NCBI RefSeq assembly: GCF_003391395.1
Contig: NZ_CP024190.1
Location: 4,030,001 to 4,094,000, forward strand
Reading direction: 5' to 3'
DNA from: Mycobacterium marinum
GTDB lineage: Bacteria > Actinomycetota > Actinomycetes > Mycobacteriales > Mycobacteriaceae
DNA length: 64,000 nt
Positions 37,058 to 44,906 of this stretch are shown piece by piece. Numbering within the stretch: the stretch's first letter is position 1; every line of letters starts with the position of its first letter. The notes beneath the pieces were generated by a model, which had not been told where the DNA came from, did not search any database, and saw nothing but the letters and a program-made list of their open reading frames with translations. The position numbers and the translations under genes were made by a program.

Positions 37058-37216
37058 CCATGCCTTCTCGGTACTACCGCAGGTGACGCTGCGTTCGCAG
37101 CGTCGGGAACCGATATTTAGCTTAATCCCATCGAAATTGCGCGACCACAACCTGGCCGCGAGCCGGGGAAAACTCCCCCAGCCTCACCCGCGCCCGCGAT
37201 TTCTTCGCGAGGGCCG

Positions 37217-37870
37217 TCAATCGCCCTGAACCGGCCGTGTTCCCTGACCCAATCGGGAAGCGAACACCGCCGCCTGCGTTCGCCGCTCCATGCCCAGCTT
37301 GGCCAGTAGGCGCGACACGTAGTTCTTCACGGTTTTCTCGGCGAGGAACATCCGGGCAGCGATCTGCCGGTTCGTCAGCCCCTCGCTGAGGTGTCCGAGC
37401 AGCGTTCGCTCCTGTTCGGTCAATCCGGACAGCGGATCCTTTTGCTCGGCCCCGCCACGCAGCTTCGCCATCAGTGCCGCGGCCGCCCGGTTGTCCAGCA
37501 GCGATTTGCCGGCACCGACGTCTTTGATGGCCCGCGCCAGCTCCATTCCCTTGATGTCTTTGACGACGTAGCCGCTGGCCCCAGCCAGAATCGCCTCGAG
37601 CATCGCCTCGTCGGAGGTGAACGATGTCAGCATCAGGCACCGCAATTCCGGCAGGTCCGAGAGCAGGTCGCGGCACAGTTCGATGCCGTTGCCGTCGGGC
37701 AGACGAACATCAAGCACGGCGACATCGGGCTGCAATGCCGGGATTCGTGCCATCGCTTCGGAGACCGAGCCCGCCTCTCCGATGATTTCCAGATCTGGGT
37801 CGGACCCGAGCAGGTCGACAAGTCCGCGCCGAACGACTTCATGGTCGTCGACCAAAAAAACCTTAACCAT
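37217..37870 (-). CDS. DosR/DevR-type NarL-family response regulator
   Basis: The 217 aa are the same length as M. tuberculosis DosR and clearly its closest relative. The receiver has Asp54 in VAVLDVRLPDG, Thr82 and Lys104 (VVKDIKG). The LuxR helix-turn-helix keeps Lys179, Lys182 and Asn183 (EKTVKNYVSRLLAKLG) used for DNA contacts, and Thr198; position 205 is Ser instead of Thr. It should bind the same box. It lies 159 bp upstream of the kinase gene, and downstream of an Rv2028c-like usp rather than Rv3134c. Start ATG 37870 by homology. Confidence 0.92.
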   Translation of the reverse strand: MVKVFLVDDHEVVRRGLVDLLGSDPDLEIIGEAGSVSEAMARIPALQPDVAVLDVRLPDGNGIELCRDLLSDLPELRCLMLTSFTSDEAMLEAILAGASGYVVKDIKGMELARAIKDVGAGKSLLDNRAAAALMAKLRGGAEQKDPLSGLTEQERTLLGHLSEGLTNRQIAARMFLAEKTVKNYVSRLLAKLGMERRTQAAVFASRLGQGTRPVQGD

Positions 37871-38078
37871 GGCGAGAAACCCTAACCATTGCCAGTCCTT
37901 CCACATGACGGTACGAACTGAGAGTCATGGAGCCGTGGGTGACGATTTCCACACCCCATGATTCCCCACTTTCGCCAGCGGTGGGTACTCACGCCCGGCG
38001 TGGGTGGGCGCCACGGCCGGTGGCAACCGGCGGCGTATCGAGGCCGGCTCGCCGGCAATGGCCCGCCAGCCAGGCTGT

Positions 38079-38843
38079 TTAATGCCGGACCAGCAGAACC
38101 GAGCAGTCGGGGTAGCCCAATATCGGATGACAGTTGGGGGTGGCCAGTCCCGGCAATTCATCGGCGTCGGCTTCGCCCACAACGGCCAGGTCGATGGCAC
38201 TGCTGTGGTTTTCGACGGATCTTGCGCCGGTACCCGAGGCGACAACCTGGACCGGCACGTCCGGGTAGCGACGCACCCAGCTGTCCAGCCGGCGATCGAT
38301 TTGGCGAACGACCGCGTGGCGACGCCGCCCCTCCTCCATGGCCGCGTGCACAACTTCGTCGTTGTCGGCGTCGTCGTTGAGGACGACAGCGATTACCCCC
38401 AGATCCGTCGGGGATCCGTCGGGATTGGTCCGGATGACCGCTACCGGGCAGTGCGCACCCCGGACCAACGCCGCCGCGGTCGGGCCCAGTAACCCGTCCG
38501 TCGCCGGTCCTCGCCTGGCGGTGCCGACACAGATCAGTGCCGTCTCCTGCGATTCATCGATCAAGACTTGCGCGGGCTCACCAGCACGAACAACGGTCTC
38601 GACCTCGATCGGATGGCAGTCGCTCTGGACGGCACCCTCTGCCTCGGCCAGTGCCCGCTCCGCGCGCTCGAGCTCCCAGTCGGGGGCATGCACCGATCCC
38701 GCCTGCTGGCTGGGGATGACATAGACGAGGCGAAGGGGCAGCTGCCGGCTGATCGCCTCGTCTACGGCCCACTTGGCAGCGTTGATCGCGGCCTGCGAGC
38801 CGTTGATGCCCGCCACCACTGACTTCGCGTCCAGGTGCTTCAT
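38079..38843 (-). CDS. Universal stress protein (Rv2028c/Rv3134c-like)
   Basis: The 254-aa product starts MKHLDAKSVVAGINGSQAAI at ATG 38843, with GGGAG 6 nt upstream. Usp domain with CVGTARRGPATDGLLGPTAA as glycine loop; the second half is diverged. It follows pfkB on the same strand, as Rv2028c does in M. tuberculosis, but with a DosR-like box in the 141-bp gap. The next gene downstream is the DosR-like regulator. Confidence 0.85.
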   Translation of the reverse strand: MKHLDAKSVVAGINGSQAAINAAKWAVDEAISRQLPLRLVYVIPSQQAGSVHAPDWELERAERALAEAEGAVQSDCHPIEVETVVRAGEPAQVLIDESQETALICVGTARRGPATDGLLGPTAAALVRGAHCPVAVIRTNPDGSPTDLGVIAVVLNDDADNDEVVHAAMEEGRRRHAVVRQIDRRLDSWVRRYPDVPVQVVASGTGARSVENHSSAIDLAVVGEADADELPGLATPNCHPILGYPDCSVLLVRH

Positions 38844-38905
38844 GAAGGCTCCCAATTACTTCGATCCGCTCCATGCCAGCCTATTGCGCCTGCGTCGGTA
38901 ATGTG

Positions 38906-38919
38906 AGGGCCGTTGGACC
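38906..38919 (-). promoter_or_regulatory. DosR-box-like site before the usp-dosR-like genes
   Basis: AGGGCCGTTGGACC is 13/14 identical to the site at 31665-31678 (AGGGCCGTTGGTCC). It lies 63 bp before the Usp start. If functional, the regulator gene downstream would be autoregulated through it. Confidence 0.55.
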
Positions 38920-38984
38920 GCTGCTGCGGCCGTTTGTTGTTGGGGGCCGACCACAGACCCGCGGTTCGGGGGTTGCGGCAACCC

Positions 38985-39956
38985 CTAGGCGACCTCCACC
39001 GGTTCGGCGACGAGCTCGAATAACCGCTCCACATCCGTACGCTCGCAGGCTTGCGTACCCGGCGTCAGCAGCATTGCCGCACCCGCCGCAATGCCCAACC
39101 GAACCGACTTGACCAGCGGCCATCCGCGACCTAGACCGACCGTGATAGCGGCAACCATGGCGTCGCCGGCCCCGACCCCGCTGCCGCCTCGCATCTGGAC
39201 CGCTCGAAATCGATGCCGCGCCCGGCGAGTCGCAAGCAGTGCACCATCCGAGCCCAACGACACCACCACGACCTCTGCGCGACCGGTCTCGACGAGTTCG
39301 CTTGCTGCGGCCAACTGTTCGGCCTCGGTAACCAGCGGCCGACCGACGCACTCGCGCAGCTCCCGCACACTGGCCTTGAGTAGGTACACCCCCGCGTGGA
39401 TGTGGCTGAGCCCGCCGCCGGAGGTGTCCAGGATCAAACGTGCGCCCAGATCACGGCAAGCCTCGGCGACTCGCTGATAGAAGTTGGCCGGCAGGCCCGG
39501 CGGCAGGCTGCCGCTGGCCACCACGAATTGCGCTGAGCGCGCGGCAAATCCCAATTCTTGCAGGCACTGGGCCTGCTCTTCGGGGGTCAGCACGGGTCCG
39601 GGAAGCACAAAGCGATACTGCTCGCCGGTGCTGGATTCGTTGACGGTGAAGCTCTCCCGCGTCGATGCCGCTATCGGGATTTCGCCGAAGGCCACACCGG
39701 CTTCGCTGAGCAGTTTGGTGACGTGGGCGCCATGCGATCCGCCCACCGGAAACACCGCGAACACCGAGCCGCCGAGGACGTGCGCGATCCGCGCGACGTT
39801 GATGCCTCCCCCACCCGGGTCATAGCGAGTTTCGCTGCAACGCAGTTTCTCCGTCGGCCGCACCACGCCGACACAGGTGGTGATGTCCAGCGCGGGGTTC
39901 ATGGTCAGCGTGACGATCTGTGGTCCGCGCACCGCCGGATCGGCCGGACTGGTCAT
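38985..39956 (-). CDS. pfkB: PfkB-type sugar kinase (Rv2029c-like phosphofructokinase)
   Basis: The 323-aa product is of the ribokinase/PfkB family: LTMNPALDITTCV, the GGGGINVARIAHVLGG substrate motif and the GSGVGAGDAMVAAITVG ATP/anion-hole motif with the catalytic Asp. Start ATG 39956 by homology. In M. tuberculosis the orthologue Rv2029c is in the hspX operon of the DosR regulon and phosphorylates fructose-6-phosphate. Gene order here (hspX, Rv2030c-like, pfkB, usp) is the same. Confidence 0.9.
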   Translation of the reverse strand: MTSPADPAVRGPQIVTLTMNPALDITTCVGVVRPTEKLRCSETRYDPGGGGINVARIAHVLGGSVFAVFPVGGSHGAHVTKLLSEAGVAFGEIPIAASTRESFTVNESSTGEQYRFVLPGPVLTPEEQAQCLQELGFAARSAQFVVASGSLPPGLPANFYQRVAEACRDLGARLILDTSGGGLSHIHAGVYLLKASVRELRECVGRPLVTEAEQLAAASELVETGRAEVVVVSLGSDGALLATRRARHRFRAVQMRGGSGVGAGDAMVAAITVGLGRGWPLVKSVRLGIAAGAAMLLTPGTQACERTDVERLFELVAEPVEVA

Positions 39957-39984
39957 CCGCGTTGGCTCCGCTGATCGCCGGGCG

Positions 39985-42027
39985 CTACAGGCCACTCGGG
40001 TAGGTTTCGGGCGTCTCCCCGGCGATCCACAAACTCGTGGTCTCGAGGGGCTCGAGGGCGCGGGTTTTGTCAATGTGGATCATGGCGTCGAACTGATCGG
40101 CGGGACGGACATGGAAGTAGTGGCTCTGCCGCTCGGTGGCCGGAAGATAGATCACCCCGATGGCCCGGCCCAATCGAACCCCGGACAAGGGGTCAGCGGC
40201 CTCCGGGCTGGTTGCCGCCGAAACCAGGAAGGCGTCCTTGCCGGTGTCGTGGAACAGTTCTTCCACACTTGCGTGCAGCGCCGGGCGCACCACTTTGCGT
40301 TCGGCGATGCCGCCCCACTCACTGGCGGCGGTGACCGTACCGGAGTAGGTGCACAACCCGATCAGACGACTGTCATCGCCGTAGCGTTGACGGACCAGTT
40401 GACCCAGCGTCAGTTGTCCGTCCGCCCACACTTCCGTGGCTCGCGCATCGCCGACATGAGAATTATGGGCCCACACCACTATCCGGGCGGGCGCCGCATC
40501 GCCATGGCGGTCCAGGTGCGCCTGCAGCGCCGCCAGCGTCTCGGCCATGTGCTGGTCGCGCAGGTTCCATGACGTGACACGGCCACTGAACATCGCCCGG
40601 TAATACACCTCGGCATTGCGCACCGTTTGCGCATTCTGTTGGGCATAGAAGGCCTCGTCTTCGGCGATGAGTCCGTCTCTGCGGGCGTAGTCGAGCGCAT
40701 TGCGCTGTGTGTCGACCAACTGGTCGATCGCTTGGCGTTCGCAGGAGGGGCCGGCACCGAATGCCGCGGCATACCCATACGCCTGGCCATCATCGGCAGC
40801 CGTGTGATCGAAGCACGCGTAGCGAGCCCGGGCCCGCGCCGCCGCCGCCGGATCGACCCGGTCCAAGAAGGCCACCACTTCCTGCATCGACCGATGCAGG
40901 CTATAGAGGTCCAACCCGTAGAAACCGGCTTGACGCTGACCGTTTGACGCGCAGCGCTGATTGCGCTCCCGTAGCCAGTCGACAAAGTCACGAACCACGG
41001 TGTTGCGCCACATCCAGGCGGGAAAGCGCTCAAAACCGCGCAACGCCTGCTCGGCACTCTGGTCCTCCCCCAGCCCGTGCACATATCGATTCACGCGATA
41101 CGCGTCGGGCCAGTCCGCCTCGGCGGCCACGGCGCAGAACCCCTTCTGCTCGATCAGCCATTTCGTAATCTCGGCCCGGGCTTCGTAGAACTCGTGCGTG
41201 CCGTGCGAACTCTCGCCGATCAAGACGATCCGGGCGTCACCGATGACGGCTTCCAGCGCTTCACACGGCGGAACCCCTCCGTGCGCGTCGATGGCCACAT
41301 TTCTGATCACCTCGGCCGGCGTGGGTACCGCAGGTCTGAGGGCCGGGATCCCCGTCGTCGGGGTGGCCAGCAGGTTGCGAACCTCCTCGTCGGTGACCTG
41401 ACGGAAGTCCCAGAAAGACTCCCCGACCGCGAGGAACGGGGTCGGCATCGACGCGCACACCACGTCATCGACGAGGCCGGCGAACTCTCGGCAACTCGAC
41501 TCGGGGGCGGCCGGCACCGCAATCACGATGTGCGCGGGCTCGGCATCGCGTATCGCCTGCACCGCCGCGAACATGCTGGCGCCGGTCGCCAAACCATCGT
41601 CGACCAAGACCACCGTCTTGCCGGCCACGTCCAGAGGTGGACGGCCCGCGCGGTAGGTGGCTTCGCGCCGGACCAGCTCCCGGGCTTCGCGCTCGGCGGT
41701 GTCGCGAAGTTGCTGCGGCGTGATCCGCAGGCCCCGCACGACGTCGTCGTTGACCACCACGCGGCCGCCACTGGCCAGAGCACCCACGGCAAACTCCTCG
41801 TGGCCGGGAGCGCCGAGCTTGCGCACGATGAAGGCGTCCAACGGTGCGTGCAGCGCGGCCGCGACCTCCCACGCGACGGGTATTCCGCCGCGCGCCAAAC
41901 CCAGGACAATCACGTCTGGCCGGTCGCGGTAGGCGGTCAACAGATCTGCCAGCACCTGGCCGGCCTCGTGACGGTCCCGGAAGACCCGCCGCGGTGCGTT
42001 CCGATCGGCTCTCGCCGCGCTCGTCAT
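39985..42027 (-). CDS. Phosphoribosyltransferase-erythromycin esterase-like fusion (Rv2030c-like)
   Basis: The 680-aa product has two domains. Residues 1-215 are a type I phosphoribosyltransferase with VVLVDDGLATGAS. From about 250 to the end is an erythromycin-esterase-like domain with IGESSHGTHEFYEARAEITK, ADWPDAYRVNRY and WAHNSHVGDA, keeping the Glu and His residues of the family. Same domain fusion and neighbours as Rv2030c of the hspX operon. Substrates unknown. The start codon overlaps no other gene; hspX ends 18 bp upstream. Confidence 0.9.
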   Translation of the reverse strand: MTSAARADRNAPRRVFRDRHEAGQVLADLLTAYRDRPDVIVLGLARGGIPVAWEVAAALHAPLDAFIVRKLGAPGHEEFAVGALASGGRVVVNDDVVRGLRITPQQLRDTAEREARELVRREATYRAGRPPLDVAGKTVVLVDDGLATGASMFAAVQAIRDAEPAHIVIAVPAAPESSCREFAGLVDDVVCASMPTPFLAVGESFWDFRQVTDEEVRNLLATPTTGIPALRPAVPTPAEVIRNVAIDAHGGVPPCEALEAVIGDARIVLIGESSHGTHEFYEARAEITKWLIEQKGFCAVAAEADWPDAYRVNRYVHGLGEDQSAEQALRGFERFPAWMWRNTVVRDFVDWLRERNQRCASNGQRQAGFYGLDLYSLHRSMQEVVAFLDRVDPAAAARARARYACFDHTAADDGQAYGYAAAFGAGPSCERQAIDQLVDTQRNALDYARRDGLIAEDEAFYAQQNAQTVRNAEVYYRAMFSGRVTSWNLRDQHMAETLAALQAHLDRHGDAAPARIVVWAHNSHVGDARATEVWADGQLTLGQLVRQRYGDDSRLIGLCTYSGTVTAASEWGGIAERKVVRPALHASVEELFHDTGKDAFLVSAATSPEAADPLSGVRLGRAIGVIYLPATERQSHYFHVRPADQFDAMIHIDKTRALEPLETTSLWIAGETPETYPSGL

Positions 42028-42045
42028 TGCGTACCCGCGGTCGTG

Positions 42046-42477
42046 TCAGTTGACGGACTGGACCCGTACCCGGCGCTCGGCCGGCTTCGCCTCCGCGACG
42101 GGAACCGAGACGGTGAGAATTCCCTTGTCGTAGGAGGCCTCAATGCCGTCTTCGGTGACGCCGGCCGGTAGCGGCACGGTCCGGATGAACGAGCCGTAGC
42201 AGAATTCTGATCGCCCGTTGAACTCTTTCTTCTCACTGCGCTCGGCCTTGATGGTCAGCTGCCCGTCGAGCACCGTGATCTCAATGTCTTTTTCGGGGTC
42301 GACACCAGGGATTTCTGCGCGTAGTTCGTAGCGGTCGCCCTTCATCTCGTCCTCGAGCTTCATCAGCCGCGAATCAAAGGCAGGACGGAGCCCGGCGAAA
42401 GACGGGAAAGCCGCGAACAGCTCGGAAAACTCCGGGAAAAGCGACCTTGCGGGGCGCTGAACGGAAAGGGTGCCCAT
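42046..42477 (-). CDS. hspX: Alpha-crystallin-type small heat shock protein (HspX/Acr)
   Basis: The 143-aa product opens with RSLFPEFSELFAAFPSFAGL, nearly the M. tuberculosis HspX sequence, then an alpha-crystallin domain (DGQLTIKAERSEKK, SYDKGILTVSVPV). It is an ATP-independent chaperone oligomer massively made in hypoxic dormancy. Start ATG 42477 behind GAGGAG. First gene of the operon; a near-consensus DosR box is centred about 80 bp upstream. Confidence 0.95.
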   Translation of the reverse strand: MGTLSVQRPARSLFPEFSELFAAFPSFAGLRPAFDSRLMKLEDEMKGDRYELRAEIPGVDPEKDIEITVLDGQLTIKAERSEKKEFNGRSEFCYGSFIRTVPLPAGVTEDGIEASYDKGILTVSVPVAEAKPAERRVRVQSVN

Positions 42478-42545
42478 GATTTCTCCTCGATCTCGAAATC
42501 ACCGTGTTGACCACTGTCCATCCGACCACCAAATGCCGGCCGCCA

Positions 42546-42565
42546 ATAGGGACGGAAGTCCCCGA
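42546..42565 (-). promoter_or_regulatory. DosR box upstream of hspX
   Basis: ATAGGGACGGAAGTCCCCGA is a near-palindrome matching the DosR consensus TTSGGGACTWWAGTCCCSAA at most core positions (GGGAC and GTCCC both exact). Position 69-88 bp before the hspX start codon is suitable for activation. Confidence 0.85.
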
Positions 42566-42672
42566 CTGGCGCGGCTTTCTGGGGATCGCCGCGATGGGTG
42601 GGCTCAGATCACACGGGCACCACGACCGACGGGACAGCCGGCAACCTCGGCCGGTCGGCCGCAACGACCGGT

Positions 42673-42999
42673 TTAAGCGCCGCCACCACCCGCGGCGGGC
42701 GGCGCGGGAGGCGCCGGCTCGTCCAGCCACGGCTGTTCATCGACGGGAAGGTCGCCGGGCACGAAGTCACGACTGTGGTCGGCGCCATCGACATCCCGGT
42801 GAACATCATCGTGGCAGGTCGTCGGATCCCAGTTGGGCCCCCAAGCCGGATCGAAAGGCTGGCCCGGGCACCAGTAGTAGGTGGGGGCCGGCGCCGGATG
42901 GGCGCCGGCGTTGGCGATGAGCCCGAAGTCCGCCATAGCGAGCACGGCGGCGATGATGCCCGCGACAACCAGGACAGCCAGACGTATGAACCGATGCAC
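42673..42999 (-). CDS. Small exported protein with acidic/Pro-rich tail
   Basis: GTG 42999 (AGGG at 8 nt) gives 108 aa: VHRFIRLAVLVVAGIIAAVL is a signal anchor or signal peptide, followed by YYWCPGQPFDPAWGPNWDPT, which is shared by a family of short mycobacterial secreted proteins as I remember them, two cysteines (one disulfide possible) and a Pro/Gly tail. It sits 108 bp before the hspX DosR box. Role unknown. Confidence 0.65.
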   Translation of the reverse strand: MHRFIRLAVLVVAGIIAAVLAMADFGLIANAGAHPAPAPTYYWCPGQPFDPAWGPNWDPTTCHDDVHRDVDGADHSRDFVPGDLPVDEQPWLDEPAPPAPPAAGGGGA

Positions 43000-43125
43000 A
43001 GCAGGAACCCTATTCAAGTTGCCTGGCAGTTGGCTGAAATTGGTCTGGGATGTCGGCGAATGTGCTAAGAGTCGGTGTCTGCCGGCGGACACCGCCCGAC
43101 CCGAGCAGCCCCCGGTGATCACCGG

Positions 43126-43398
43126 CTAGCGCTCCGATGTTCGCAGTTCCACAGCTGGGTGCGGCACCGCACTGATGTAGGCCATGACACGGCCGAGAAT
43201 GAGATCGTACGCATCGCCGTCCTCTGCGAGGCGGACCAGCCCCTCACGCCGCAAAAAGCCCTCAATGCGCCGATCCAACGGCCATTCGCGATACATCGTG
43301 TTGTCGGCATAGGGCGACCTCACGAATCGGCAGGCTATGGCATCGACATCAGAGTCTGTCAATAACGGCGGACCGCCCAGCGCAGAAACCACTTCCAT
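43126..43398 (-). CDS. Hypothetical 90-aa protein in dormancy island
   Basis: The product starts MEVVSALGGPPLLTDSDVDA and contains RFVRSPYADNTMYREWPLDR then RIEGFLRREGLVRLAEDGDA. The composition is that of a soluble folded protein with coding-like GC3. I do not recognise the family. A DosR-box-like sequence (43475-43493) lies 77 bp upstream, suggesting co-regulation. It ends just before the small exported protein's upstream region. Confidence 0.55.
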   Translation of the reverse strand: MEVVSALGGPPLLTDSDVDAIACRFVRSPYADNTMYREWPLDRRIEGFLRREGLVRLAEDGDAYDLILGRVMAYISAVPHPAVELRTSER

Positions 43399-43474
43399 TT
43401 CCTTACCTATGTACGCACGGCACTGGTTGAGTCACCAGGGTGACCCCATGATTCGGTGCCCTTCACGCACCGCA

Positions 43475-43493
43475 TAGGGCCGTAAGTCACCTA
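43475..43493 (-). promoter_or_regulatory. DosR-box-like site
   Basis: TAGGGCCGTAAGTCACCTA carries the GGGCC...AGTC half-sites of DosR boxes and lies before the 90-aa hypothetical gene. Match is partial. Confidence 0.45.
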
Positions 43494-43607
43494 TGCGAGA
43501 AGCAAATCTGGTAATTCCACGGTAGCCGCCGGGCGGTACCCGCGAAAGAGCCCACCGGCAAATTGCAGCGGTCAAATAGCGCCACCTGCCCGAGCCACAA
43601 CCTGGCG

Positions 43608-44588
43608 CTAGCGGCGGATCTCCAATACATCGCGCAGCGGCCGCCGCGGCGTCAACTCCGGGGCGGCACCCGTTGGCGCAATGCCGACCCGAACCAATAC
43701 CTGTGGCTCGGCTTGACCACCGGTGAGTTCGCGAACGGTGGCACGGCCGGCGTCCATCTCCGTGAGGTGGGTGACCGGGCAAGTGGCCAGCCCCGCCAGG
43801 GTGCACTCCAACAGGACCGCTGATAGTGCCGCGCCGCAGTTGAGCGCATCCGCGCGGCTGTCGCCCGGCGTCGACAACACAACGATCGTGGCGTGGTCAT
43901 GCCGGCCCGCAGAACTGCTCTCGCTACGCCAGTCGACCGGGAACGAACGGTTCACCGCTACTTCCCGGGCGGCTGTTCCGGACGCCAGCGCGCTCTGGGG
44001 TATCCCCTCAGAATCCCTGGAAGACGCTGTCCACCAGGCCAATTCATGATGGTAGGCGTCGTCGTAGCGGCGCAGCGCCTCGGTGAGCCGAGACGCCTCC
44101 GCCAGCCGGGGCCGCGCGTCTTCGGCCAACACGGCCAGCGTGACCGTTTCGGTGTCCACCGAACTGCGCAGCACGGGCTCGAACGACTCCCAGTCGCCCG
44201 GCGCCCGGAATGGACGGCGGTCAGTCCGGCGCCGCGATATCGCCTCGGCCCGCGCACGCCGGGCCTGGGCAATGTCGTCGATCGCCGCGAAATCGATCGA
44301 AGCCAGATGGTCAGGATTGTTGGGGTTGGGAAACAGGTCGACGTTGCTGTCCCAGCCGGCGGCGGCCATCGCGACCTGGAAGTGATCGAGCAGCGCGCCG
44401 CAGCTGATCACCGCTTCGCGGCCCGAATCATCGGCCGACGTCACCATCCGATGCGGGTCGAGAAACAAGTCGACGGCGCCGCTGGCAGCCACCCATCGCC
44501 AGGGCTGACTGTTGTGCAGCGATGGAGCGCGGCCTGCCAGCTCGACAGCCCTGGCAATCACCTCGGTGTCAACCATCGTCTCGGTCAT
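43608..44588 (-). CDS. Acg-family nitroreductase-like protein (Rv2032-like)
   Basis: Start ATG 44588 (MTETMVDTEVIARAVELAGR) aligns with the remembered N-terminus of Rv2032 Acg. 326 aa; GRAPSLHNSQPWRWVA, GREAVISCGALLDHFQVAMA, RRTDRRPF, GLATCPVTHLTEM. In M. tuberculosis acg is divergent from hspX; here it lies upstream in the same direction. Its upstream region is shared with the divergent synthetase-dehydrogenase operon. Confidence 0.88.
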   Translation of the reverse strand: MTETMVDTEVIARAVELAGRAPSLHNSQPWRWVAASGAVDLFLDPHRMVTSADDSGREAVISCGALLDHFQVAMAAAGWDSNVDLFPNPNNPDHLASIDFAAIDDIAQARRARAEAISRRRTDRRPFRAPGDWESFEPVLRSSVDTETVTLAVLAEDARPRLAEASRLTEALRRYDDAYHHELAWWTASSRDSEGIPQSALASGTAAREVAVNRSFPVDWRSESSSAGRHDHATIVVLSTPGDSRADALNCGAALSAVLLECTLAGLATCPVTHLTEMDAGRATVRELTGGQAEPQVLVRVGIAPTGAAPELTPRRPLRDVLEIRR

Positions 44589-44640
44589 CGCACTCACCTG
44601 CCTCCCATCTTCGACCATCGGGCATCAGAACATCCGACGC

Positions 44641-44657
44641 AAGGGCCTTTGGCCCCC
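44641..44657. promoter_or_regulatory. DosR-box-like site in the acg/acs divergent region
   Basis: AAGGGCCTTTGGCCCCC is a strong near-palindrome of DosR type, 53 bp before the acg-like gene. A weaker AGGGCCCCGGGAGACTC follows at 44671. The 318-bp region also has to hold the promoter of the rightward operon at 44907. Confidence 0.55.
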
Positions 44658-44906
44658 GCCGCGACGACATAGGGCCCCGGGAGACTCGCCGGGCTCCCAA
44701 GAGCACCAACTCGCGTTCACCAGGTTGCCACTTGAGTGGCCGGACAAGCGACCGCTGACATAGATGACTTTCTTCTCTATTGCCGCACACCACCCCGGGA
44801 AAACGATGGAGGCGCGTCAGCAACCAAAGGAAACGGCCATGGCAAAAACCTGCCGCCCTGAGCATCCGGCACAAAAAGTCGCTGGCCCCCGCCGCTAGGA
44901 CCACTC

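Noticed and set aside
41077..42171. 364-codon plus-strand ORF opposite the Rv2030c-like gene
   Set aside because: Antisense of a well supported two-domain protein; no own motifs.
42046..44588. Idea that hspX and the acg-like gene are divergent as in M. tuberculosis
   Set aside because: Both are on the minus strand here, with two small genes between them.
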